Assembly: GCA_012845835.1 (NCBI GenBank)
Contig: JABAKD010000027.1
Span: 1,404,189 to 1,468,188 of the forward strand
Direction of reading: 5' to 3'
Source of the DNA: Undaria pinnatifida
Lineage: Eukaryota > Sar > Phaeophyceae > Laminariales > Alariaceae
DNA length: 64,000 nucleotides
In this document: positions 18,860-31,159 of the stretch, in pieces
How the letters are laid out: each line of letters opens with the position of its first letter
Position numbering within the stretch: position 1 is the stretch's first letter
The notes under the pieces: model-generated
Databases searched by the model: none
Told to the model about the DNA's origin: nothing
What the model saw: only the letters and a program-made list of their open reading frames with translations
Program-made: the position numbers and the translations under genes

Positions 18860-19236
18860 AAGTCGAGGACAGCATCCTTCTGCTCCTCGGTAAACGTGGA
18901 ACTGGCGAATGCTCTAGACAGAGGACTTTCAAGGTCAGACCTGGCGCGGCGAACATCCTCGTCGGAATCGGGAGTGTTCGCGACGGCGTTGATATTTAAT
19001 TGATCAGGGGTGGCAACAGATGCCGTGTACAAATTGCCAAGATGCAAGCCTGGTAAAAGGCAGACACCATCACCAGATGGGTTGTACATTTGCACGACAA
19101 AAGAACCATCAGAAGCACTCCACGTAGCTGAGAAACGGGCGACGAGAATGTTCTTGAAAGCTTCAAGTGTTGCGTCATCGGAAAAATCTTTCTCGGTTAT
19201 AATGCGAGGTTCGACAACAACATTGAAGGTAGACAA
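18820..19236 (-). CDS. pol: gypsy protease-RT linker
   Basis: This holds about 139 residues with no catalytic motif. It includes a SDDATLEAFKNILVARFS segment and a TEEQKDAVLDLCAQYRSV helix that normally precedes the RT entry (the 'l..f..vF' region). It overlaps the RT ORF start in a different frame, so an indel near 18840 separates it from RT. Confidence 0.6.
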   Translation of the reverse strand: MSTFNVVVEPRIITEKDFSDDATLEAFKNILVARFSATWSASDGSFVVQMYNPSGDGVCLLPGLHLGNLYTASVATPDQLNINAVANTPDSDEDVRRARSDLESPLSRAFASSTFTEEQKDAVLDLCAQYRSVPLCQC

Positions 19237-19241
19237 TCAGT

Positions 19242-20014
19242 TTAGGCAACAGCGAGGCTTTTCCATTCCGGTTTGAGGTTGAATCTCTCACACAGAGGAA
19301 CATGAATGGCATCAGCATCGTGATGTACAGCGACCACCGACATGTTTTGAGCGTGGTTCGCCGGGGAAGGATTGTTGCTACTGGACGACGGAACGGAGTC
19401 GCGAATGCGATGAACAGCTGGTATAGTTGAGCCAGTGGACGAAAATGACAAAGATTGATTTTCCCACTCTAGGCGCTCTCCGAAGTCGGACATGACACAT
19501 TTATCGAGGAGCATAAGATCGGGGCTCAAAGAGGGGACGGCCAGCGTAGTCACCGTACGGGTGAGCTCGCTGAGGGTTAAGGAAAATCAATAAACCCTAC
19601 GACATTATTTGGCTCGCCATTTACCGCGCGGAGCGCAACAGCGGCCGGGGGGACGGGACTAATAGGAATACCTCGCAGGGTGGGATAACAACGTATCCAC
19701 GCCAGAGAAACAACCGGCACATCGGTATCCGTGTCCACCGTGATGTTATTCACGGGGACGTCGTAGGCAGAGCCGGCGATGCAGACTTGTCGAGACGAGA
19801 AAGGTAAAGAAAAGTCGATGGTTTCGTGCGTCCGCCTTGAGCTGTACCACACCTGGTCTGAGTTATATTTTCTTTCGGGGGAACGTTTTTCTTTCGCATT
19901 TTGAGAACGTACACCCAAGCGCACAGGCGCCGTACATCTGCTTGGACGCACACCTTGGCTCGCACTCGGGGACGCGGATACAGTAACTGGGGAATCAGAG
20001 AAACTATTATTCAC
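19242..20014 (-). pseudogene. pol: gypsy aspartic protease
   Basis: The upstream part (20014-19577) has NITVDTDTDVPVVSLAWI. This is the flap-strand context of a retropepsin, but the catalytic D-T/S-G is D-T-D. The downstream part (19553-19242, another frame) has SPDLMLLDKCVMSDFGERLEWE, the C-terminal LMLLD / 'FGa.ldW' strand of this lineage. Mutation of the catalytic glycine and the frame change both indicate an inactive protease. Confidence 0.78.
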
Positions 20015-20303
20015 AACTCAAGCTTCGCTTGCGCGATGAACGCTGACTCTCAACCTCCTCTACTTCAGCCTGTGGGGGAGGGACGACACGAAATTCAGAC
20101 ACACTTGCTACACGTAAAAGTTTTTTTGCTGTACCATGAGGACGGGCACAGTACATAACTATGATGCGGACGGGGACAAGAGGGACGTCAAACTCAGGGG
20201 CAAAAACGGCTACCGACGACGTGGAGAGTTTCCTCTTGACGCCTTTCCTGGCTACACCAGAAGACGACACTACTGTTTCAGGCGCTACCACAGCAGGGCA
20301 CCC

Positions 20304-20309
20304 TTAGTT

Positions 20310-20340
<31 letters not shown>

Positions 20341-20344
20341 GGGG
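20304..20344. repeat. (GTC)n microsatellite
   Basis: About eleven GTC triplets lie in the stretch between gag and protease of the gypsy element. On the minus strand it would code for Asp, Thr or Arg runs, depending on frame. Confidence 0.95.
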
Positions 20345-20364
20345 CGGGGGCCTTCTTGGAGCGC

Positions 20365-21923
20365 TTACCTCCACCGTTGCCACCGCCGCCGCCCCTTGTT
20401 ACGCTTGCTGGTCGCGCGCGCCCTGCGTGCGTCACGCTCCTCGCGCTGCCGCGTCAAGCACTCCTCGAGCCAGTGGCCCACCTTGCTCTTGCACGTCGGG
20501 TGCGTGCACCTGGGACGCTCCTTGTCAGTCCGGACTCCCTTGGGGGACTTGTCGCCCTTGGGAGACTGACCCTTAAAGGAATTGCCCTTGGGCCCACCCG
20601 AGCCAAACCCTCCCGAGCCGGAACCCCCGGAGTTGGAGCCTGCACTGCCGGACGCAGCCCGCAGCGAGATTGCATCGTACTGATGGGCGATAGCGGTGCG
20701 GTTCGGGACGGTGGTGAACGACGTGGCACTGACGTGAGCATTGGTGCGACCAGTGTTAGAGCCAGTGAGGTTTGCGGCCTCAAGGCGACGGAGCTGAGCA
20801 ACAGCTTCAGACATTGTCTTGGGGTGTTGTTCTTGACTAGCAAGAAGCCTGATCCCCGGTACTACACCGTTGCGGAATAGTACGACGGACAGAGCAACGT
20901 ACGGAGAACGCCACAGGGTTACACGCTGGACGCACGCTTCAAAACGAGTACACTCCGATTGAAACCGGAGGGCATACGATGCGATGGTTTCACCAGAATC
21001 CATTCTGAACTCGGCGAGATGAAGGGCAGAGTCCTCTACGGAGTTAGAGGGCATGTGACAGTCGAGCAGTGCACTTTTCAGCTCCGACCGGTTCTTCGGC
21101 GCAGTGTGCGATCCCGGCGCGTCAGTGACTTCTGTGGATACAGCAGGGTTGTGCCAATTGAGACTGCCGTCCATTATGTGCTGGTACAACGTGAGAACTG
21201 GTACATCACAGATGAGTGATATGTGCTCGAATGCAACCTCGTCGGAGAGTTGACTAAATCAGCATCAGACACCTGTAGATATTCCTGCTTTGACGCGAAA
21301 ACTGCAGACGGGACGGTACTGCTGTCTATCCGAAATGACATCGACGTCAGCGGAGCCGGTAAGACGCGAAACCTGGTTGACGTCCTGTGACGTGATTACT
21401 ACACGATCAGACTTAGGCGACAAAACTTCAGCGAATGCCGGCGCAAGTGACGAGACGGAGGTCTCCTGCTGCTGTACAGAAGCGGCAGGAGACGACGACT
21501 TAGACTCGGAGCTATCTAAGCTTACCAGACGGCTCATCAGCTCCATTGTTTGCGGTGACAGCTTCGCAATCTCGCCAGAGTCCAGCTTGGCGATGTCCTT
21601 GTTCACGATGGACTGAAGTAGGTTGACGGTGGAGTCTATGTTAGAAGGACCGGAACGAACCGGAGTGATGTTCGTCTCGTGGAAGCCGGAAGCACCTACG
21701 GCGTTGTTGCGTCCACGCCCATGGTGCTCGCGGAGGAAGATCCGTCCGCGGTCGCCTCGGCGGCAGTGCCGTCGCTGGTTGCGGCAGTGCCGTCGATATT
21801 AAGCTCAAAGGGGTTGGCGGGGTTGTCACCAGCGGCGCTATTGGTGGTGACCACAGTCCCGTCGGCAGGGGGAGCGGGCTGTTGGTCCGGGTTGTCCACA
21901 TTTCCTCCGTAGTTGTCGAACAT
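20365..21923 (-). pseudogene. gag: gypsy gag
   Basis: The start at 21921-21923 (ATG) lies ~50 bp inside the LTR edge. The N-terminal part (21923-21696) is acidic and low in complexity. A second piece (21606-21265) and a third (21189-20365) share one frame but are separated by two TGA codons. The third piece holds the gag core (a SGETIASYALRFQSECTRFE segment, the retrotransposon-gag fold) and a Gly/Ser-rich linker. A zinc knuckle follows: C-THPT-C-KSKVG-H-WLEE-C (C-x4-C-x5-H-x4-C). The tail is Arg/Lys-rich. Gag packages genomic RNA; here it is broken by an early frame change and two stops. Confidence 0.82.
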
Positions 21924-21971
21924 GGCTGAGATTAACTCGAGAAAGGCTCAATCAAAAGACTGCCGTCTGAA

Positions 21972-22406
21972 CGCCAATAAGGGTTAGTTCTCGAGAACAC
22001 CGCAGGGAGGTGTGAATATCCAACAATGCGTGTACAAATGTCCCTCTCAGGCAACGGTCGCAGAATGTGGGCGGTGTTGACGATCACCGGACAAATAGAA
22101 GTGCCCAGTAAAGAGACAGAATGTCAGGTTGAGATGGGGGCAGAAGGAAGAGTGAGAGGTGTGCGAGGGCGCGCCGTTACACTCCTCTCGGATAAAAGCA
22201 ACGGGCAACGAGCTGAGGAAGCGTCTGGGAAGACGTCTTGAGGTTCTTCGGGATGTTGTACCCTTCCTCGTGGCTCGGAGCGTTGGCGATAACGACATCG
22301 CTCCGAGAGACGATCTTCCTAGGAGAACGTGCGGAACGGTCCCAAAGATTATAGGATTTGTGGTCAGACGCAAGTAGGCAGGTTGGGTTCAGAGCATTGT
22401 GACCCA
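21972..22406 (-). repeat. gypsy 5' LTR
   Basis: It matches the copy at 5.80-6.26 kb. On the minus strand it starts TGGGTCACAATGCTCTG. Between LTR and gag the strand reads TGGCGTTCAGACGGCAG, which begins with TGG as primer-binding sites do. I do not recognise the tRNA it would pair with. Confidence 0.78.
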
Positions 22407-22669
22407 CGCCAACAGCGACTATTTTCGTGAAGTAATTGAAGTAACCTCAAATCCAGACCACGGATAGAAAAAACGCAAAATATTGAATGCAGCAACCAAC
22501 AAATACTATATGTGCGTCCATGTCGTCCTCACCCTACCCTCTCGAGCCACCAGGGACAAGTTCCTCTCCCCATGCACCTCCGAAAAAGCCTCAAACGGTA
22601 AATTACCGTTTTAATCCGCGGTCAATTTTGATGTCTGGTTCGTAACTGCTGCCCGTATGTTTCAACGCG

Positions 22670-23035
22670 CAGAAAGTTGTGCGGTGTTGCTACATTCGAA
22701 ACACCCCTGTTCTCCTCACAACTGTCTGCGTGTCCGACACAATATTTCAATTCGCTAACCAAATACATATGCACCACACAACGCTCGGAGCAGAATAAAT
22801 CCCAAGGCGTCTCTTTCGCCAGGAAACGTTCCACAATACTGGCTTGTATTCATATAGACTACCAGCAGCCGTCAGGGTTGCTATCGCCAATATCTGTCAT
22901 TCTGCTACAATTTCGTGGGCTGTTTGTTACTCCGCCTTACGTGTTGTTCAAGCATGCACAACTCAGAGTCAATCACACTGCTGCTGCTGTTATAACATGT
23001 GATACCACGCATACATGAGCACAGCAGTACAAGCA
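22670..23035 (-). repeat. inverted copy of the 0.4-1.8 kb repeat
   Basis: Read on the minus strand it contains ATGAATACAAGCC, GGGATTTATTCTGCTCCGAGCG and GAGGAGAACAGGGGTG. It ends with a CTGTGCTCATGTATGCGTGG block that matches 655-680. It is therefore a second, inverted locus of the same family. Confidence 0.78.
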
Positions 23036-23329
23036 TGCTTTCGGATTCCTTCGTATCTTCCGCGTTTTTCTTCCGTTCAGGTTCGAGATATCCACACCTC
23101 GGATAACGTAACTATCAACGTTTGACGTACTTGCAAATGTTACGGATCAGCCAAAAATCAGAAAATAAATCAAGAACAACAGCGGCCTCTCACCGGCCGA
23201 ACCCCCTCTACAAAACACACCGGATAAAACCTGCCACCGCTGCCGCTGCCCTCGGATCAGCGACAAAAATGGTAGCATTTCGTTACTATTATACGTTAAC
23301 TACTTTCTGGGTTGTGTGATAACACTGTG

Positions 23330-23690
23330 TTAGTATGTTGTGCTATTAACGGGCGGTCGACTAACATAATGTTAGTGTGTTACCTTGATCCCGTATTAAA
23401 TGCAGTATACGTGTTACGGTGTTAGGTAGGCAGCCCATAAGAATTAGCACTATGTTAGTGTGTTAGCGGTATTCCTAATGGCTATCGTAACACGCGTTTG
23501 AAGAGGTAAAGTACATGGCGTTGACATTATCTTACCGTATTAGCGACAACAACAGTCAATTAAACGTTGACATTATGTTAGCGTGTTAGCGGCAGCAGTC
23601 TGTAGCGAGTAACGTTACGTTAGGGTGTTAATGGAATTCTTACTTGTTACCGTAACATAATTCAGACGGATAACGCAATATGTCATGCCG
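23330..23690 (+). repeat. degenerate ~65-90-bp repeat around TTATGTTAGTGTGTTAGCG
   Basis: Four or five diverged copies of ATTATGTTAGYGTGTTA, each followed by a GTAACACG/GTAACAT segment, lie head to tail. There is no coding potential. Confidence 0.7.
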
Positions 23691-23829
23691 GATAAAACGC
23701 CTGCATAACACTGCTGTTAGTGTGGTAGTGGAAGTACTAGTGGCTGTCGTTATTGTCGTATGTGACGATACGACCTGGCGTGGTCGCAGACGTTGGTGTC
23801 GGCAGCAATCAAGTCAATCGAAGGAGCGT

Positions 23830-25120
23830 GCAAGATGCACCCGGCGGAAATACATATATATATATTTTTATATATAGAATAATTGTTGTTTTTGAGGACA
23901 GGGGTTTGGTCAGCAGTTGTTTACGTCTCGGCCTCAGTAGCGGATTATTGGAACTGAAATTCCTCGGTCAAATCGCTTCGTTCGAGCACCGTCTTCGGGG
24001 GGAAGCTCCGACGCCCCTCGCCCTGCCTTGTCCATGCTGCACCTCGACGTGAACGCGGATAGGCGCTGAGCGAGACAAGCGAGAAGTTGCTGAAACGTTG
24101 ACTTTTGAGAAAGTAGTCTCGAGGCTTCGGTTGTATCTTGACGTCTGCAGCGTCTGCAGAGGGTGATGGTTATCAAAATTGGCATAATTTCCAAACAGTA
24201 GTTGCTAAAGTTTAGGATTTTAGGGTGTTATACTTTCTCGAGCATTTGTTTTGCTTGATTGACGTCGGCAGGGCTTGAGCATTTGTTTTGCTTGACGCCA
24301 GCAGGGCTTGAACGAATAAAACACGGGACCGTGGTGAAGAATGCGATGCAAGAAGATTAGAAAGGCTGCAAGACGAACAAGATACGCCCACAAGAACGCG
24401 TGTTATACCAGCAGTAGATCGCTCTAATTAATCTTTTCTTTTGCGCTGGGTGCTGTTGAAGTGTTTCTCATTTTGAGCGTGCTTGGTCTGCACGTCAACA
24501 TGATATAGGCTCAAAATCGTTTTTTTGAGCGACCTATTAAGCAAATAACGTCTGCAGAGCTTGAACGAACAAAACATGGGAAAAGGTTTTTCAAATGGAA
24601 TTTGAAATGACATCATTTCCAAATTGATATCATTTGCAAACTCCTCTCCCAGGTAACCTGATATAGGCTTGAAACCGTTTTTTTCCGCGACGTATGATAG
24701 AAATAACTAGCCAAATTGCGACCGCGTAAATAATTGCGAGCTTAGTTAGGCTTTGATTCAATAGGTCAATGCTTTTTGCACGACCTATTATGCAAGTAAC
24801 TGGTCAAATTGCGTTTGTTTTGCTTGACGTCTGCAGGGCCTGAACGAAGAAAACACAGTAAATTGGGAGTTTGAAGAATGCGATGATAGAAGATTAGAAA
24901 GGCTGCAAGACGAACAAGATGAGTCCACGAGAACGGGTGTTATACCAGTAGTGGACCGCTGTAATTCGTCTTTTTTATTGCGGTTGGTGCTGTTGGAGAA
25001 GTGTTTCTCATTTTGAGCGTGCTTGGTCTGCACGTCAACCTGTTATAGGCTCATAACCGTTTTTTTGCGCGACCTATTATGCAAATAACGTTTGCAGAGC
25101 TTGAACGAATAAAACATGAG
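23830..25120 (+). repeat. ~1.95-kb repeat unit, copy 1
   Basis: It contains a GC-rich block (CGTCTTCGGGGG..CCTCGACGTGAACGCGGAT) and then AT-rich blocks with TTTTGCTTGACGTC.GCAGGGCTTGAACG and TGTTTCTCATTTTGAGCGTGC. Blocks reappear in the same order from 25.8 kb. Within the copy the TGACGTC..GAACGAA block is itself doubled (about 24.25 and 24.82 kb). It has no genes. Confidence 0.75.
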
Positions 25121-25789
25121 AATAATGTTTTTTCAACTGGCATTTTAAATAGCATTATTCCAAATTGACATCATTTGCCAACTCCTCTCCCAGGCAACCT
25201 GATATATGCTCATTTTTTTTTATATATATATACTCTATATACCAGATAGCAACAGGTAGCGGCATTATGATAGCATTCGAGGAATTGAATGACGAAGGCA
25301 TCGACAACGTGTTTCACGCCTAGAATACCGTCAGCAAGTCTCTTCACGACCAGACTATACAACACACAGACACAGTCACTCTGCGAGCCCCTCGGATGTA
25401 GATACTTTCATGCATAGTGTAGCTAGGGGATTGCAGATCCCCGAGAAGGCTGTACGCGGGGAGGGGTGGTTGTGGGCAAAAACAGAGAAGCTGGCTCAAT
25501 GCGCGCCTCTCAGTGGCTACGTAGAGAACATGCCGCATACATGGCCACCCCCTTGCTGGCCCTGGATGCTGGGTTGAGTCAAAACAACTAGAAAAGCACT
25601 CGAAACGCGTCTCTTGGTGGCCATACCAGAGGGTCAGTGTGGGTTCGAAATCAAATTCACGCAAAAACCGGCAGAAGTAAGTAGTCCACTGTTTTGCTAT
25701 ACCGATCTCTTGGCATTACTTTACATTCTACACGAGTAGACTATGTGTTGTGTGGTAATGGTGTTGAATCCAACAAGTTCAAGTGCTGC

Positions 25790-27480
25790 CCTGCCCGACC
25801 CATGCGGAGCCCTTGTATTTATATATAATGATTCTTTTGTTGAGAGGAAAGGCATTTGCTCAGGAGTTGTTTTCGCCTCGGCCTCACTATGGGATTCTCG
25901 AAACTGGAATTTCTCGGTCAATCGCTTCGTTCAAGCGCCGTCTTCGGGGGGCGGCTCCCACGCCCCTCACCCTGCCTTATTCATTCCGCACCTCGACATG
26001 AACGCGGATGGGGGCTGATCGAGACAAGCGAGAGGTTGCTAAAATGTTGTATTTGAGGAGGTACTCTCGAGCCTTCGGTTGTATCTTGACGTCTGCAGAG
26101 CGTGATAATTTCCTAAATTGACATGTTTCCAAACTGTATTTGCTCAAGTTTGAATTTACGGTGGTATTCTCTCGAGCATTCGTTTCGATTGACGTCTGAA
26201 GAGCTTGAACGAATAAAACACGGGAAGACATTTTTTAAATGGCATCATTTTCAAATTGACATCATTTGCAAACTTCTCTCGCAGGCACGAACAGCAAGTA
26301 AAAGTGCATCGCTCTAATTCGTCCGTTTATATTGCGTTTGGTGCTGTTAAGGTGTTTCTCATTTTGAGCGTGCTTGCTCTGCACATCAACCTGATATAGG
26401 CCTGAAATTTTATTATAGCGAAACATACGAGGTAAATAACTAGCCAATTTACGATCGTGTAAATATGGCGAGCTTAGTTAGGCTTTAGCCGATTAGGCGA
26501 ATGAACTCGAAATTTTCAGCGTCGTTTTTGTGGGTCGCATGAGAGACCAAGATGTGATTATGCGGGCAAGTATTCCGAATTGAATTTCTGCCCTATGCGA
26601 GCGAGTAGCATGCCAACAACCGCGAAAAGAAGTGCGAGCTTATTGCTGGGTTTTGACGCAATAGGCGAACGAAATCGGGATTCTCAACATCTTGTTTCGA
26701 GGTCGCATTAGCGACAACGAGGGGGTTATGCAGGCAAGTATTCCGAATTGAATTGTTACCTTATTGAAGCGAGTAGCACGCTATAAACCGCGAACAAAAT
26801 TGCCAGCTTTTAGCTAGGCTTTGACCCAATAGGCGAATTAAACCGGGATTTCCAGCCCCTTTTTTCGGGGTCGCATACGCGACCAAGAGATGGCAATGCG
26901 GGCGACAATCCTATGAACAAGAAATTAAAAGGTTACCAACCAATAGGAGTTGTGAAAAATGTGATGCAAGAAGATCAGACAGGGTTCAAGGCGAACAACA
27001 TACGTCCATAAGAGCGCTAATTGTACCAGCAGTAGATCGCTCTAACTCGTCCTTTTTATATTGCGTTTGGTGCTGTTCAATCGTTTCTCATTTTGAGCGT
27101 GATTGCTCTGTACGTCAGCCTGATATAGGCTCAATATAATATTTTTTGCGCGACTTTTTATGCAAATAACTAGCCAAATTACGACTGCGTAAATAATTGT
27201 GAGCGTAGTTATGCTTTGATCCAATAGGCGAATGAATGAACTCGGGATTTTCAGCGAGTTTTTTTTGGGTCATATAAGAGAGCAATAATAGGTGCTTATA
27301 CGGGCAAAAATTCCGAATTAAATTGTTGCCCTATGCGAGCGAGTAGCATGCATGCCAAAAACCGCGGAAATATTCGCTATTTTTTAGTTAGGCTTTGACG
27401 CAATAAATAGGCGAACGAAATCGGGATTTTCAGCCTCTTGTTGCGACCAAGAGGTGATAATGCGGGAAAATATCCATTAA
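25790..27480 (+). repeat. ~1.95-kb repeat unit, copy 2, with ~180-bp sub-repeats
   Basis: The first 300 bp match copy 1. From 26.48 kb a sub-unit of about 170-190 bp recurs at least five times (about 26.48, 26.66, 26.83, 27.22 and 27.40 kb). Each has AATAGGCGAA, GGGATTTTCAGC, GGTCGCAT..GCGACC and GCGGGCAAGTATTCCGAATTGAAT. The centre GGTCGCATACGCGACC is a near-perfect hairpin. Confidence 0.78.
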
Positions 27481-27499
27481 AAAGAAATGAAAAGGAAAG

Positions 27500-28490
27500 C
27501 AAACGATAAGAGTAGTTGTGAAGAATGTCGCTTGTGCTTCTCTGTAAGTAAGTTCTTCGTGTACTATGGAAGTAAACACGGAGGGGTTTCCAAGGCAACA
27601 TCAACGCCGCCTTCATTTTTCCCTTCCGCAAATTTGATAATTTCAACCATTCCGTCCAATGCCTTTGTTATTGATGCCATGTCCTCTTTCGTTCGCCTAG
27701 AAATGAAGCAGGTTCTCAATATTATTTTCGGTAATACCGAATTCAGTTTTGTTCCATCTATAGGCTACTTTTAATTGGGCGGCAATTCAAATAATAGAGT
27801 GCGTTTCGCCTATGGTTGCTTTGTTTGTTGGTATGTCTTTCTTCTGTCAAAGCAAACCTTCAGAATCTCATCATGTTCGTTTTAAACTCTTGGCAACAGT
27901 TACAGTTGAAACCTCAATGTCGAATTGGATAAATACAACTTATTTAGGCGAGTGCTACCCTGCCTTGTCCCAAAAATGAGCGCCGTCGAATGCCAACTTA
28001 TGATATTTAGAATCTCATGGTCGTATTGAACTCTTGGCATTTCTTCACAGTTCAATGTCGAATCGGACAGCTACAACTTTTTTTCTCGTCGAAATGCTGC
28101 CCTGCCCTACCCGAAGCATGGCCGCCTGCCGGCGCCCATGTGGAAAGCCCTTGTATATTGATATATTAACGGGCGCTTTCGGCCAAGATAGTAAAGCCTG
28201 CTGTGTGCAGAGTTCAGAGGACACTGAATACTGACGAGGGAAAATAGAAGGATGAGAGAAGAGTAAATAGGGTTGGGCCACCGACGTAATCTCTTTCAAC
28301 GTTTAGATTACTACTTCCAGAAGCCTCTGATCTCGATAACTTGACAACTCTACAACTCTACAACTCCACCATAGTACTTCGTACGATACGATCTTCTCGA
28401 ACTATAGACTAGTCTACAGCAGTAGTTGAACAGGTGATAGTCCCGCCGCCTTAATAGAAAATTTCTGCCAAGAAAGCGAAGTAACATATG
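27500..28490. other. AT-rich stretch, no gene called
   Basis: Short frames exist, but none has a recognisable domain. A TACCCTGCC/GCTGCCCTGCC block with an AGCCCTTGTAT tail recurs at about 25.78, 27.96 and 28.10 kb, tying this stretch to the neighbouring repeats. Confidence 0.5.
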
Positions 28491-28492
28491 AT

Positions 28493-30545
28493 CGATGTAT
28501 CATACAACAACAAATTATGAAGATTTAACACGTTATTTACTGCACTTAAAGACTGGGTTGCATGCTGCATCTAACATCAAACTTTCTAGAATAGTAAACA
28601 TTACAAGCCAGATGATATAAAGGGATGTCTTATTGCTTCAATCGTCAGGTTTGTCCCCTTTGAGGATTTATAGCTTCCGCGCACATATTGAAATGTCCCG
28701 CCCCCCGCCGCCCCCCCCATACCCTCCCCCTCCACTGACCCCTCTTGTTCATAAAAAAACCCCAACCCTCCCCCCCCGCCCCTCCGTCCCCCGATTCCCC
28801 CCCCCTTCCGCCTAGTTTGTCCAAACGCCCCACTCACAATCAAAATCGGCCTGAGTAATAAACACCTATACGCAGTTGATATCACGTCATTATCTTTCTG
28901 ACCATCCATGACGTGGTTTTCAATTATTTTCCCCCCAACCCCCCCCCCGACCCCCCTCCAACGCCCCCTCTTTTCCGACCACCTGCACGATCGCCTAGAC
29001 CTAGCACCACGCGTATAATAAGCTGCTACATATCTTTGATCTCACAGCCGGAGTGTATTTGAATATTATTTGTGACCTAAACCTCCTAAAAAAATATCAC
29101 CCCCCCCCCCCCCCCCCCCCCCTCTTGCTCTCCCTTACTCAAACGCCCCACCAAATATCGAAATCCGCCACATTAATAAACACTTAACGCACAGGATATC
29201 ACCTCATTATCTTTCGAGAGCCATCCATGCCGCTGTGTCCCCCCCCCCCCCCCGCCTCGAACGCCCCCTTCTTCCCCATCACCCGTACCATCGCCTAGAC
29301 CTAGCACCACACGTATAACAAACCCCTCACCTAAAGCCTTTCCTCCCCCCCCCCCCCCCCCTCCAACGCCCCCTTTTTTCCGACCACCTGCACGATCGCC
29401 TAGACCTAGCACAACGAGTATAACAAGCTGCTACATATCTTTGATCTCACAGCCGAAGTGTATTTGAATTTTATTTGTGACCTAAACCTCCTAAAAAATC
29501 TCACCCCCCCCCCCCCCCCCCCCTCTTGCTCTCCCTTACTCAAACGCCCCACCAAATATCGAAATCCGCCACATTAATAAACACTTCACGCACAGGATAT
29601 CACCTCATTATCTTTCGAGAGCCATCCATGCCGCTGTGTCCCCCCCCCCCCCCCCCCGCCTCGAACGCCCCCTTCTTCCCCACCACCCGCACCATCGCCT
29701 AGACCTAGCACCACACGAGTAACAAACCCCTCACCTAAAGCCCTTCCTCCCCCCCCCCCCTCCCCCCCCCTCCCCCCCCCGCCCCCCCCCCGCCCCCACA
29801 CACCCCACCTTCCCCCCAACCCATCCCAACCCCACCCCCTCGAACACTCCACCCTCTCTTTACTCACTGATTGTACGACTTACTCCAGGATATACATGAT
29901 AAACTGATGTATTATTTCCAAAACCGTCGCATTAATCCCCTCAAAATAATGTATAGCTTCCAGGCACATATTGAGCTGCCCCACACGCCCCCCCCCCCCC
30001 CCCCGCCCCAATCCTCCCCCCCCGCCCCCAATAGTATACTGGTGCCAAACCCGTCAGATTTATCCCCTCGAAAGGATTTATAGCTTACATGCACAAATTG
30101 CCCCCTTCCCCCCCCCCCCCCCCCCCCTCCTCCAAACCCGCTCGCTTTTGATCAAAACCAGGCCCCCACGTCCTTCAAAACTCCGCCCCACCCCCCTCAC
30201 CGGTTGTTCGACTTACAAGATTCACTTGATAAAAGGATACATTTCCCTTCACAGCTGTCAGATTTTGTCCCCCTCAGAAACGGGTTTTATAGTTTCAGCG
30301 CACAGACTGACAAAAATCACCCTGTTGACCCTGATAGCTACACTGTAGTTGTAACAGGAGTCGCCGACCTATATCCTTAATGAGGACACACAACTCGTAA
30401 TACGCGCGATCGGAGTATCACACACAGCTTGCAAAGACGAGTTTCGACGAATCGAGTTTCGACGAAATCTTCGATCTCACAGCTGGGGTGTATTTTCATT
30501 TTTTATAATATATGTAACGCTCATATTTTACTTTCTAGATCTGAC
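28493..30545 (+). repeat. poly-C repeat family, longest uninterrupted copy
   Basis: C runs of 7 to 22 bases punctuate diverged modules. One module reads GTCAGATTTRTCCCCTYAAAAG followed by a GGATTTATAGYTTMCGCGCACA box and then a C run (about 28.64, 29.92, 30.05 and 30.25 kb). Another has AATAAACACTTC..CGCAC.GGATATCACCTCATTATCTTTC..CCATCCATG, a C run, and CACGATCGCCTAGACCTAGCACCACGCGTAT. The copy ends with CACAGCTGGGGTGTATTTTC. There is no ORF with protein character. Related blocks are at 31.16-32.53, 45.76-50.36 and 54.13-54.75 kb. Confidence 0.85.
29028..29845 (+). repeat. two tandem ~407-bp units inside the poly-C repeat
   Basis: CATATCTTTGATCTCACAGC occurs at 29,028 and again about 407 bp later. 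The following ~350 bp, including three C runs each, align almost without change. C-run lengths differ between the two units. Confidence 0.85.
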
Positions 30546-31155
30546 ACGACCACGAGGAAAATAATGAACCGATCAATGCTACTGAACATTGCCTCGATAG
30601 GTGATAGTCTAAAACCCCTATCCGTGGTCTATCTTCACCACTTCCCCACAACGGAAGCGGGGTATCCACTTTTTATGCAATATCATGTTCCACTTGAAAC
30701 CAACTTACACACCAATCGGAGATACGACGCATGTCAGTTTCCACCGATGTGTAATGCAGACTTCCTCACGCAATTCATCACACTCGAATTAATGTATCCC
30801 GTGCTTTCAAACCTAATGAAGAGCTAACGCTAACGCTTTGTCTATACAATGACAGCTATAGGCGCCATTAAAATTTAAACTCGAAACCTTTCGTGCTACT
30901 GGCTCCACTGACGACACTGGACAGGTTGCGACCCGGCAAATTTACTGTTGCTCGTGCGACTCAAACAACTAACACACACACTCAACTTGGGTGATTAACC
31001 CGAGTGCACTAGTTATCCGCTAACCCAGACGGAATTATCCTACGGGTCATGATGCAGTAACTACGTAACCCCCCTTCCCCATCGGGGAGGAGTTTGTATA
31101 TAGTTGTTTTGGCAGGGTGGGGGAGAAGAGAGGCGGGGGGGAGGAGTTGATATCT
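30546..31155. other. no gene called between two poly-C repeats
   Basis: It contains a 132-codon frame (30429-30827) that starts inside the repeat. There is no recognised domain and no intron signals I would trust. Confidence 0.4.
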
Positions 31156-31159
31156 ATAT

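Larger units (their letters stand above)
15215..22406 (-). mobile_element. Ty3/gypsy retrotransposon, 3' LTR missing, interrupted
   Basis: Read on the minus strand, the order is LTR (22406-21972), gag, protease, RT, RNase H, integrase and a chromodomain-like tail. This is the Ty3/gypsy order with a chromovirus-like C terminus. The pol reading frame changes several times. A 437-bp solo LTR is inserted between RT and RNase H. No 3' LTR is found below 15.2 kb. Confidence 0.9.
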
